Both the position numbers and the translations under genes were made by a program. This document shows positions 26,254-34,193 of a stretch of 64,000 bases of DNA, in pieces (within the stretch, counting starts at the first letter, position 1; every line of letters starts with the position of its first letter). The notes under the pieces were generated by a model that did no database searches, was not told the origin of the DNA, and saw only the letters and a list, made by a program, of their open reading frames with translations. Origin of the DNA: Bosea sp. AS-1 (GTDB taxonomy: Bacteria; Pseudomonadota; Alphaproteobacteria; Rhizobiales; Beijerinckiaceae); the NCBI RefSeq assembly GCF_002220095.1, contig NZ_CP022372.1, positions 2,390,501 through 2,454,500 of the forward strand, written 5' to 3'.

Positions 26254-27702
26254 ATGGCTGCGCTGAATTTCACCGAACTGTCGAAGCCGATCGCCGAAGA
26301 CGGACCCTGCGGGCCGGACCTCGAGGACGATACCGATTTCATGAACGTCACGGCGCGGATCGAGGTCGCGCTGCCGACTGCGTATTTCCGGCGCGACGAT
26401 GAGGGCCAGCAGGTCGCCTTCGACCGCTCGAGCATCGAGTTCCCGGCCGCCTTCGCCGATCTTGGCAAGCTGATGGCCCGCTCGCAGGACCTGAGGCTGT
26501 TCGTGCTGGCCGCGAAGCTCTCGATCCTCAACCGCGATGTCGCGGGCTTTACGGCCTGTCTCTCAGCCATGGCGGAGATCCTCGGCGAGAACTGGGATGC
26601 GGTGCATCCGCGCGCCATGGATGGCGACTTCATCATGCGGGAGGTCGCGCTGCAGGGGCTGGATGAGCTGCCGACGGTGGTGCTGCCGCTGCAGCACGCG
26701 CCGCTGTTCGTGAGCCGGCGCATTGGTCCCTTCATCTTTCGCAGCCAACTCGTCGCGAGTGGCGAGACGAAGCTGGTCGAAGGCGAGCAGCATCCCGACG
26801 CCAGTACGATCCAGGCGGCGCTGAGCGAGATCGACGTCGACGACCTCACCGCCGTCCTGGGCCAGATCAACGCTGCGCGAGACGCGCTCGCGCGTCTGCG
26901 CACGATCTGGCTCGAGAAGGTGGGCGTCGATCATCCGCTCGGCTTTCCGCGCCTCGCGGCGCTGCTGGACCAGATCGCCGGCTTTCTCGACACTGCGGCC
27001 GCGCGGCGTGTGCCGGGCCATCAGGCCGCGGCGGCCGCGCCGACGGCGAACGATGCACAGAATCCGGCAGCCAGCACCGTAAGCTTCGGTCCGGGCAGCC
27101 TTTCGAGCATCCTCCAAGTGAAGGATACGTTGGCCGGCTGCCTCGGCTACTTTCGCAAAACCGAGCCGTCGAGCCCGGCTGTCCTGCTGATCGGGCAGGC
27201 GCAGCAGCTCATCGGCAAGTCGCTGATCGAGGTCATCCAGATCATGTTTCCGGAGCATGTCGACAAGGCGGTGCTGGAGATCGGCGAGTCGCGCCGGTTC
27301 CAGCTGCCGCTCGAGCGGCTTCCGGCGTCGGGCAACTCCAGCTTCGCAGCCGAGGAGGAGAGCTATGACAGCGCCTCGGACGGCGGTGACGAAAACGACG
27401 GCTATGGTGATGACGAAGCCAACGACGAGGCTGAATCTGCCGTAGAGGAAGTTGAAGAGGAGCCGGTCGTCGAAACCGAGATCGAAGCCCGCCCCGCGGA
27501 GGTCGCGACGGTCGTGATCGGCAGCCGGGCCGAGGCGGTCAGCGCGATGAAGGCCATCGCGGCCTTCTACCGGCAGGTGGAGCCCTCGCATCCGACGCCA
27601 CTCCTGATGGACAAGGCCTGCGCCCTGGCGCAGCATGATTTCATGTCGCTTCTCGGCAATATCCTGCCCGAGGTTGCGCAGCTGCCGGAGACCGACAGCT
27701 AG
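26254..27702 (+). CDS. tssA: T6SS protein TssA
   Basis: ATG 26254 (MAALNFTELSKPIAEDGPCG, with GGGGAGA upstream) gives 482 residues; the longer open frame upstream is not used. The ImpA_N domain covers the first ~130 residues (GPDLEDDTDF, DLRLFVLAAKLSILNRDVAG). A C-terminal TssA segment has HPTPLLMDKACALAQHDFMS. Between them is a very acidic stretch (about 365-420, rich in Glu/Asp). TssA caps the growing sheath and recruits baseplate parts. Confidence 0.93.
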   Translation: MAALNFTELSKPIAEDGPCGPDLEDDTDFMNVTARIEVALPTAYFRRDDEGQQVAFDRSSIEFPAAFADLGKLMARSQDLRLFVLAAKLSILNRDVAGFTACLSAMAEILGENWDAVHPRAMDGDFIMREVALQGLDELPTVVLPLQHAPLFVSRRIGPFIFRSQLVASGETKLVEGEQHPDASTIQAALSEIDVDDLTAVLGQINAARDALARLRTIWLEKVGVDHPLGFPRLAALLDQIAGFLDTAAARRVPGHQAAAAAPTANDAQNPAASTVSFGPGSLSSILQVKDTLAGCLGYFRKTEPSSPAVLLIGQAQQLIGKSLIEVIQIMFPEHVDKAVLEIGESRRFQLPLERLPASGNSSFAAEEESYDSASDGGDENDGYGDDEANDEAESAVEEVEEEPVVETEIEARPAEVATVVIGSRAEAVSAMKAIAAFYRQVEPSHPTPLLMDKACALAQHDFMSLLGNILPEVAQLPETDS

Positions 27703-27826
27703 GACAGGTTTTTAGTTTTGATTTGAACCTTTCGTCACGAAGACGAGACTATATCGAAGAAGCGTGAAGTTCTATAGAGTATCACGCAGCGTCAGCGTGG
27801 TCCGATTTCCAGAGGGGGCATGCGTC

Positions 27827-28357
27827 ATGGCCGGAGATTCAGGGCAGAAATTCATTCGCCGCAACAGGCCCCCGCGGGTGCATATCACCTACGAGGATCC
27901 CTACAACGCCGAGCAGAAGATCGAGCTGCCCTTCGTGATGGGCGTGATGGCCGACCTGTCGGGCAATGCCTCGGCTGTCGAGAAGCCGGAGATCTCGCAA
28001 CGCAAGTTCCTCGACTTCGACATGGACAATTTCGATCAGCGCATGGCCGCGATCGAGCCGGCGGTGACCTTCAACGTCCCCAACAAGCTGGGCGAGGACG
28101 AGAACGAGAAGCTCTCCGTCGCGTTGAAGTTCAGCAAGTTCGAGGACTTCAACCCTGCTGCCATCGCCCGCCAGATCCCCGCAACCGCCAAGCTGCTGGA
28201 GGCGCGGGAGCAGCTCGCCAACCTGCTGCGCTACATGGACGGCAAGATGGCCGCGAGCGACCAGATCAAGGCGCTGCTGGCGGATCCGCAATTGATGGCG
28301 GCGCTCAAGGACAAGCTCGGCAAGGGCGAGAAGCCCGAAGGCGAAACGCAGAACTGA
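27827..28357 (+). CDS. tssB: T6SS contractile sheath small subunit TssB
   Basis: ATG 27827 with AGAGGGGG upstream gives 176 residues, the usual size. MAGDSGQKFIRRNRPPRVHI, ELPFVMGVMADLSGN and FDMDNFDQRMAAIEP are typical. TssB pairs with TssC to form the sheath that contracts to fire Hcp/VgrG. The 124-bp gap after tssA is AT-rich and could hold an internal promoter, but no box pair has good spacing. Confidence 0.96.
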   Translation: MAGDSGQKFIRRNRPPRVHITYEDPYNAEQKIELPFVMGVMADLSGNASAVEKPEISQRKFLDFDMDNFDQRMAAIEPAVTFNVPNKLGEDENEKLSVALKFSKFEDFNPAAIARQIPATAKLLEAREQLANLLRYMDGKMAASDQIKALLADPQLMAALKDKLGKGEKPEGETQN

Positions 28358-28413
28358 GGCAGGGCGCGGACCCGCCCGGCGGGACCGCAGGCGGCTAAGC
28401 GAGCGAGGCGGCA

Positions 28414-29919
28414 ATGGCAGCGGAAGCACAAACCCAACAGCCCGGCGGGGCGACAGTCGAGACGCGCGAGATCGACGATTTCTCGTCCATCCTGAAGCAG
28501 AGTTTCAAACCCAAGACCGAGCGCGCGGCGACCGAAGTCGAGAACGCGGTCGCGACGCTGGTCAACCAGGCGCTGGCGGACTCGACCCTGATCAAGGGCG
28601 ACGTCATCGACACGATCGAGGAGATGATTGCGCGGCTCGATGCCAAGTTGACCGAGCAGGTCAACGAGGTGCTGCACGCGCCGGAATACCAGAAGCTAGA
28701 AAGCGCCTGGCGGGGCCTCAACTACCTCGTCTTCAACTCCGAGACCGACGCGCAGTTGAAGATCAAGGTGATGAACGTCTCGAAGAACGAGCTCTACCGC
28801 AACCTGAAGACCTATCCCGGCGCGCGCTGGGACCAGAGCCCGCTGTTCAAGCAGGTCTATGAGCAGGAGTTCGGCCAGCTCGGCGGCCAGCCTTTCGGCT
28901 GCCTGGTCGGCGATTATCACTTCAGCCATACGGCGACGGATGTGCAGCTTCTGCGTGACCTGTCGAAGGTCGCCGCTGCCGCGCATGCCCCGTTCTTCGC
29001 CGGTGCCGATCCCAATCTGATGGGAATGGACACCTGGACCGAGCTCTCGAACCCACGCGATCTCGGCAAGGTCTTCGATACGCCGGACTATGCGGCCTGG
29101 AAGGGACTGCGCGACGCCGCCGACTCCCGCTATGTCGGCCTGTGCCTGCCCCGCGTGCTGGCCCGAGTGCCCTATGGTGCGAAGTCGGAGCCGGTCGAGG
29201 AGTTCGCCTTCGAGGAGGACACCGACGGTCACAAGGGCGATAAATACGCCTGGATGAACGCGGCCTATGCGATGGCGGTCAACATCAACCGCGCCTTCAA
29301 GGAATATGGCTGGTGCACGCGTATCCGCGGCGTCCAGTCGGGCGGCGAGGTGCTGAATCTGCCGACCCACACCTTCCCGACCGACGATGGCGGCGTGGAC
29401 CTGAAATGCCCGACCGAGATCGCGATCAGCGACCGGCGCGAGGCGGAGCTGGCCAAATCCGGCCTGATCCCGCTGATCCATCGCAAGAACACCGACAAGG
29501 CCGCCTTCATCGGCGCCCAGTCGCTCTACAAGCCCAAGGCCTTCTCGGGGCCGGACGGCGTGGCGGCGACCGCTTCCGACAACCTGTCGTCGCGGCTGCC
29601 CTACATGTTCGCGGTCTCGCGGTTCGCGCACTACCTGAAGTGCATGGTTCGCGACAAGATCGGTTCCTACAAGGAAAAGGAGCCGTTGCGCCGCTGGCTG
29701 CAGGAATGGATCACCGAGTATGTCGACGGCGATCCGGTCAACTCCAGCGAAGAAACGAAGGCTCGGCGCCCGCTTTCCGACGCGCGCATCGACGTCTTCG
29801 AGGACGAGGAGAACCCTGGCTACTACTCGGCCAAGTTCTATCTGCGGCCGCACTTCCAGCTCGAGGGCATGGATATCGGCCTGAGCCTGGTTTCGCGACT
29901 GCCAGCTCCCAAGCAATAG
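28414..29919 (+). CDS. tssC: T6SS contractile sheath large subunit TssC
   Basis: 501 residues. Typical blocks: ESAWRGLNYLVFNSETDAQL, GCLVGDYHFSHTATDVQLL, APFFAGADPNLMGMDTWTEL, SRLPYMFAVSRFAHYLKCM and NPGYYSAKFYLRPHFQLEG. Full length and intact. It follows tssB by 56 bp and precedes hcp by 139 bp. Confidence 0.97.
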   Translation: MAAEAQTQQPGGATVETREIDDFSSILKQSFKPKTERAATEVENAVATLVNQALADSTLIKGDVIDTIEEMIARLDAKLTEQVNEVLHAPEYQKLESAWRGLNYLVFNSETDAQLKIKVMNVSKNELYRNLKTYPGARWDQSPLFKQVYEQEFGQLGGQPFGCLVGDYHFSHTATDVQLLRDLSKVAAAAHAPFFAGADPNLMGMDTWTELSNPRDLGKVFDTPDYAAWKGLRDAADSRYVGLCLPRVLARVPYGAKSEPVEEFAFEEDTDGHKGDKYAWMNAAYAMAVNINRAFKEYGWCTRIRGVQSGGEVLNLPTHTFPTDDGGVDLKCPTEIAISDRREAELAKSGLIPLIHRKNTDKAAFIGAQSLYKPKAFSGPDGVAATASDNLSSRLPYMFAVSRFAHYLKCMVRDKIGSYKEKEPLRRWLQEWITEYVDGDPVNSSEETKARRPLSDARIDVFEDEENPGYYSAKFYLRPHFQLEGMDIGLSLVSRLPAPKQ

Positions 29920-30058
29920 CCGCCATCTGACCCGCAGGTGACGGTGACAAGAGAATTCTTCGGCGTGCCGGCCGGTCGAGGCGGTGCGACAGGAGAAGTG
30001 CGCCCGCAACCCGCTCGCGTGAGCGAGCATGTCCATCATTCATATTTCGGAGGCTGTT

Positions 30059-30541
30059 ATGGCTAGAGACTATCTGCTCCAGATCGAGGGCATCAAAGGC
30101 GAAAGCAAGGACAAGGCCCACAAGGACACGATCGAGCTGCATTCCTTCAGCTGGGGTGTGACCAACCCGGGCACCTATGCCTCCAACTCCGGCGGCGGCG
30201 CCGGCAAGGGCAGCTTCCAGGACCTGCATTGCTCGTCCACGGTCAACAAGGCCTCGCCGAACCTGGCCAAGGCGTCGGCAAGCGGCAAGCACATCTCCAA
30301 GGCGATCCTGTATGTGCGCAAGGCCGGCGGTAAGCAGCAGGAATACTATACGGTCACTCTCGAAGATATTCTGATTTCGAGCTATCAGAGCGGCGGATCC
30401 GGCGGCGATATTCTACCGATGGACTCCTTCTCTCTGAACTACGCGAAGATCAAATTCGAGTACAAGCCCCAGAAGGATGATCAGACTCTCGATTCCGCGA
30501 TCGAGATGACCTGGAACCTCAAGGCTGGTGACGAGAAGTGA
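30059..30541 (+). CDS. hcp: T6SS inner-tube protein Hcp (TssD)
   Basis: 160 residues from ATG 30059 (GGAGG upstream). ARDYLLQIEGIKGESKDKAH, SFSWGVTNPGT, GSFQDLHCSSTVNKASPNL and YYTVTLEDILISSYQSGG are Hcp signatures. Hcp hexamers stack as the expelled tube and are the most abundant T6SS product. A 6-bp hairpin (30013-30028) sits in the leader and a 12-bp hairpin directly follows the stop, consistent with separate dosage control. Confidence 0.97.
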   Translation: MARDYLLQIEGIKGESKDKAHKDTIELHSFSWGVTNPGTYASNSGGGAGKGSFQDLHCSSTVNKASPNLAKASASGKHISKAILYVRKAGGKQQEYYTVTLEDILISSYQSGGSGGDILPMDSFSLNYAKIKFEYKPQKDDQTLDSAIEMTWNLKAGDEK

Positions 30542-30547
30542 TCTACT

Positions 30548-30580
30548 TGCACCGGCTCCGGTGATCCTGGAGCCGGTGCA
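30548..30580 (+). terminator. Perfect 12-bp hairpin after hcp (terminator/attenuator or mRNA stabiliser)
   Basis: TGCACCGGCTCC (30548-30559) and GGAGCCGGTGCA (30569-30580) pair perfectly around a 9-nt loop, 6 nt after the hcp stop. The following bases (TCGTCTTGTTCG) are only moderately T-rich, so partial termination is likely, letting hcp exceed the downstream tssE-H genes. Confidence 0.72.
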
Positions 30581-30606
30581 TCGTCTTGTTCGTCGAACGG
30601 AAGTCC

Positions 30607-31155
30607 ATGGCTGAACCCGTTTCGAAGAAGCGGCTGCGTCCGCCCCTGATGTTCGCATTCCGCGAGGCGCATCTGGAGAAGGATGCGAAGGTCGCGCTCG
30701 ACCTCAGGGACGAGGGCGGCGAGCGCGTCATCGCGCAACGGCGAGCCGCGACCCGGGCCGCGATCACCGAGCCGAAGCTGCGTCGCGAGATCGGGATCGA
30801 CCTCGACGCGCTGGTCAACACGATCAACCTCGGTTCGGTCGAGGATCTCTCCGGGCTGGAACATGTTCGCCGCTCGATCCTGAACCACGGCTTTCCCGAT
30901 ATGACCCGGCTGTCGATCGACGAGCACCGCGTCGACGTCATCCGCGAAGACCTCGCTGCTGTGCTGATGAGCTACGAGCCGCGCCTGATCCGCAAGTCGA
31001 TCGCGGTGGAGCGCGACGAGACACTCGACCGGGCGGAGCTGAAGGTCCGCTTCCTCGTCCGTGCCGATCTCAACTGCGATCCCCTGAACGTGCCGGTCCA
31101 GTTCGTCGCCGACCTCGAACTCGATACCGGCAAGATCGCCATCAAGGGGCGCTGA
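30607..31155 (+). CDS. tssE: T6SS baseplate protein TssE (gp25-like)
   Basis: ATG 30607 (GGAAG upstream) gives 182 residues; an upstream in-frame TTG is ignored. Gp25-type features are LRREIGIDLDALVNTINLG, SILNHGFPDM, IREDLAAVLMSYEPRL and a beta-rich C-terminus. It forms the baseplate wedge hub with TssF and TssG. It is 4 bp before tssF. Confidence 0.94.
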   Translation: MAEPVSKKRLRPPLMFAFREAHLEKDAKVALDLRDEGGERVIAQRRAATRAAITEPKLRREIGIDLDALVNTINLGSVEDLSGLEHVRRSILNHGFPDMTRLSIDEHRVDVIREDLAAVLMSYEPRLIRKSIAVERDETLDRAELKVRFLVRADLNCDPLNVPVQFVADLELDTGKIAIKGR

Positions 31156-31159
31156 TGCG

Positions 31160-33121
31160 ATGAACCAGGAGTTTCTCGATCTCTACAATCAGGAACTTCG
31201 GCTGTTCATGGAGCACAGCAAGGAGTTCGCCGAGGAGTACCCAGGCATCGCCGAACGGCTCGGTGGGCTGGTCGGGGAGCGCATGGACCCGATGGTCGGC
31301 GGGCTTCTCGAAGGCGCGGCATTCCTGGCCGCGCGCGTGCAGCTGAAGCTCAAGCACGAATTTCCCGAATTCACCAACAACCTGCTCGAACAGTTCCTGC
31401 CCAATTATCTGGCGCCGACTCCTTCCGCGCTGCTCGCCGGTGTCATGCCGCCTTACTCCGACCCCGGCCTGCGCGAGGGGGTGCGTATTCCGCGCGGCGC
31501 CTATCTCGACGCGACCTATCTGGAACGCGAGCGGCGCATTGCCTGCCGCTACCGTCTTGGCCGCGCCATCACGCTCTGGCCTTTCGAGGTCACGGCAGCC
31601 GAATACATCCCGACGCCGGGAACGCTGCAGGCGCTCGGCTTGCAGACCGGCCCGCGTGCGCTTGCGGGCTTGCGCCTGACCCTGACGCATCGGGTGATGT
31701 CCGATCCCGAACAGGAGCCGACGCCGGCGCAGTCGCTGAAGAACCCGGCGAGCTGGTTTGCCGGCTGCCGGACGAAGGAGCTCTCTTTCCACCTGCTCGG
31801 TGGGGAGGGCGATGCGGTCGCTCTCTACGAGCAGCTTTTCGCGAATTGTGTCGGGATTCATTTCCGGCATCTCGACGAGTTCGGCGATCCGGTGGTGACA
31901 CGAGGCGAGGGCTGCGCGCTGGAGCAGATCGGCTTCGACGAGGACGAGGCGCTGCTGCCGGCCGACACCCGTGTCTTCCGCGGATTCGAGCTCCTGCGCG
32001 AGCTCTTCTGGTTTCCGCGCAAGTTCCTCGGCTTCAAGCTCACCGGGCTGGCCGGCATCATGCCGAAGCTCACGGCCAAGACGGTCGAGCTGATCTTCGT
32101 CTTCGACGAGGTCAACAGCAGGCTCTCCAGTGCCGTGCGCAAGGAGATGTTCGCGCTCTATGCCGCGCCGGCGATCAACCTGTTCGAGAAGACGGCCGAC
32201 CGCATCCCGGTGAAGAGCAACCAGCACGAATTCCATGTCGTGCCGGACAGGAGCCGGGCGCTCGATTACGAACCGCACAGCATTCTCTCCGTCCATGCCC
32301 ATTATGCCGGTGGGCGCGAGAAGCAGCCGGTGAACCCGCTCTATTCCTCGCCGGAAGGTGCGTCGCCCCTGCATGGGCTGCATTACACGCAACGCCGCCT
32401 GCCGCGGCGGCGCTCCTCGGCGGAGCGGCGGCAGGGGCGGGCTTCCGATTACACCGGCACGGAGATGTTCATTTCGCTGGCCGAGCCGGCGGGGGTGAAG
32501 GACGGCGCCTCCGTCGCGGAGCTCAGCGTCCGGGCGCTCTGCTCCAACCGGCATCTGACCGAGCATCTGCCGACCGGCATCGGCGGTGCCGATTTCCGGC
32601 TGATCGACAACGTCTCGCTCGATGTCTCCTGCCTCGCCGGGCCGACGCCGCCGCGCGAGCCGATCGTCTCTCAGCTGCGCCTGCGGGCCGAGACAGCCTC
32701 GACCGGGGTCGTGACCTGGCGATTGATCAACCTGCTCAGCCTGAACCAGCTCGGCCTCGTCCAACGCGGGGCGGGGCAGAATGGCGAGGCCCTGCGCGAA
32801 CTGCTCTCGCTTTTCGCCGATCTCGCCGACAGCGCGACCGAGCGGCGCATCCGCGGCATCAAGGACGTCGACAGCCGTCCGGTGGTCCGCCGCTTCCCGC
32901 AGCGGGCCGGGACGGGGGCAGGGCGCGGGCTCGAGATCACGGTGCTGCTCGATGAGAAGGCCTTCGAGGGCTCGGGCGTCTTCCTGCTCGGGGCGGTGCT
33001 CGACCGCTTCTTCGCGGAATATGCGGCGATGAACCATTTCACCCAGACGGTCATCCGCACGGTCGAGCGCGGCGAGGTGATGCGCTTTCCGCCGCGCGCC
33101 GGTTCGAGGCGAATCCTGTGA
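31160..33121 (+). CDS. tssF: T6SS baseplate protein TssF
   Basis: 653 residues. The N-terminus MNQEFLDLYNQELRLFMEHS and YPGIAERLGGLVGERMDPMV with EFPEFTNNLLEQFLPNYLAP is diagnostic. SLNQLGLVQRG and VFLLGAVLDRFFAEYAAMNH occur near the end. Length is normal. Its stop overlaps the GTG start of tssG. Confidence 0.96.
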   Translation: MNQEFLDLYNQELRLFMEHSKEFAEEYPGIAERLGGLVGERMDPMVGGLLEGAAFLAARVQLKLKHEFPEFTNNLLEQFLPNYLAPTPSALLAGVMPPYSDPGLREGVRIPRGAYLDATYLERERRIACRYRLGRAITLWPFEVTAAEYIPTPGTLQALGLQTGPRALAGLRLTLTHRVMSDPEQEPTPAQSLKNPASWFAGCRTKELSFHLLGGEGDAVALYEQLFANCVGIHFRHLDEFGDPVVTRGEGCALEQIGFDEDEALLPADTRVFRGFELLRELFWFPRKFLGFKLTGLAGIMPKLTAKTVELIFVFDEVNSRLSSAVRKEMFALYAAPAINLFEKTADRIPVKSNQHEFHVVPDRSRALDYEPHSILSVHAHYAGGREKQPVNPLYSSPEGASPLHGLHYTQRRLPRRRSSAERRQGRASDYTGTEMFISLAEPAGVKDGASVAELSVRALCSNRHLTEHLPTGIGGADFRLIDNVSLDVSCLAGPTPPREPIVSQLRLRAETASTGVVTWRLINLLSLNQLGLVQRGAGQNGEALRELLSLFADLADSATERRIRGIKDVDSRPVVRRFPQRAGTGAGRGLEITVLLDEKAFEGSGVFLLGAVLDRFFAEYAAMNHFTQTVIRTVERGEVMRFPPRAGSRRIL

Positions 33122-34170
33122 CGGACGACGCCAACATGCCGCTGGAGAAAGCGCCGAGCTATCAGGCGCAGCTCGAGGCCGAGCCCTGGCGCTTTGACTT
33201 CTATGCCGTGTTGCGGCGGTTGGAGCGCAGCTTCCCGGAACGCGGCCGCATCGGTGACACCGTCTCACGACTGGACGAATATGTCGCGCTGGGCGAGCAG
33301 GCCTTCCTCGATTTCCCGGCCTCGACCATCGCGGAGGCCGGCCGCGATGGACAGGGACGGCTCAGGCTGTTCGTCAAATTCCTCGGCCTGCTCGGCCCGC
33401 AGGGTGCGCTGCCGCTGGCGACGACCGAGGAGAGCTATCACTGGCAGATCGCGCGGGACGACGCCTTTCCGCGTTTCCTCGACATCTTCAACCACCGTTT
33501 CCTGCAGCTGTTCTACCGCGCCTGGGCGGATTCGCGGCCGATCGCGCAGCACGACCGGCCCGATCTCGACCGATTCGCCGCCTATATCGGCAGCATGATC
33601 GGCGTGGGCTCGAAGCCCTATCTCGGTCGCGACAGCGTGCCCGATCCCGAAAAGCTCGCCCATGCCGGCCTGATCGGTGCGCAGGCGAAGTCGGCCTCGC
33701 GGCTGCAACGCTTCCTCGCCGGACTGTTCAAGGCCGATATCGAGATCGAGCAGTTCGTCGGCATGCGCCTCAGCTTCGACCCGGCTGACCGGACGCGGCT
33801 GGGCGGGGCGCATTGCACGCTGGGCGGCGACGCGCTGCTCGGGGCCAGCGTCTACAGCGTCGAGGACAAGTTCCGGGTGAAGATCGTCGCGCGCGACCTG
33901 GAGCAGTTCGAGCGCTTCCTGCCTGAAGGCGACCGCTGCGCGCCGCTGGCTGATGCGGTTTTCCTGCATCTCGGCGAGCAGTTCGAGTGGGATGTCGAGC
34001 TCGCTCTGCCAGTGGGCGAGGTGAAGCCGGTCAGGCTCGGTCAGTCGGGGCATCTCGGCTGGACGAGCTGGATGGCGCCGAACTGGACCATCGAAGAAGG
34101 CGCCCTGCGCCGCGACGCCCGTTTCCATCCCGCCGAGCGCATGCGCCTGAAACGCAGCCGCGCCGCCTGA
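33118..34170 (+). CDS. tssG: T6SS baseplate protein TssG
   Basis: 350 residues from GTG 33118, overlapping the tssF stop (GTGA); an alternative start is ATG 33136. WRFDFYAVLRRLERSFPERG, FLGLLGPQGALPLATTEESY and DIFNHRFLQLFYRAWADSRP are TssG blocks. It completes the TssE-F-G wedge and is followed by tssH. Confidence 0.95.
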   Translation: MTDDANMPLEKAPSYQAQLEAEPWRFDFYAVLRRLERSFPERGRIGDTVSRLDEYVALGEQAFLDFPASTIAEAGRDGQGRLRLFVKFLGLLGPQGALPLATTEESYHWQIARDDAFPRFLDIFNHRFLQLFYRAWADSRPIAQHDRPDLDRFAAYIGSMIGVGSKPYLGRDSVPDPEKLAHAGLIGAQAKSASRLQRFLAGLFKADIEIEQFVGMRLSFDPADRTRLGGAHCTLGGDALLGASVYSVEDKFRVKIVARDLEQFERFLPEGDRCAPLADAVFLHLGEQFEWDVELALPVGEVKPVRLGQSGHLGWTSWMAPNWTIEEGALRRDARFHPAERMRLKRSRAA

Positions 34171-34193
34171 GACTGACACAGAAGGGGACGACC

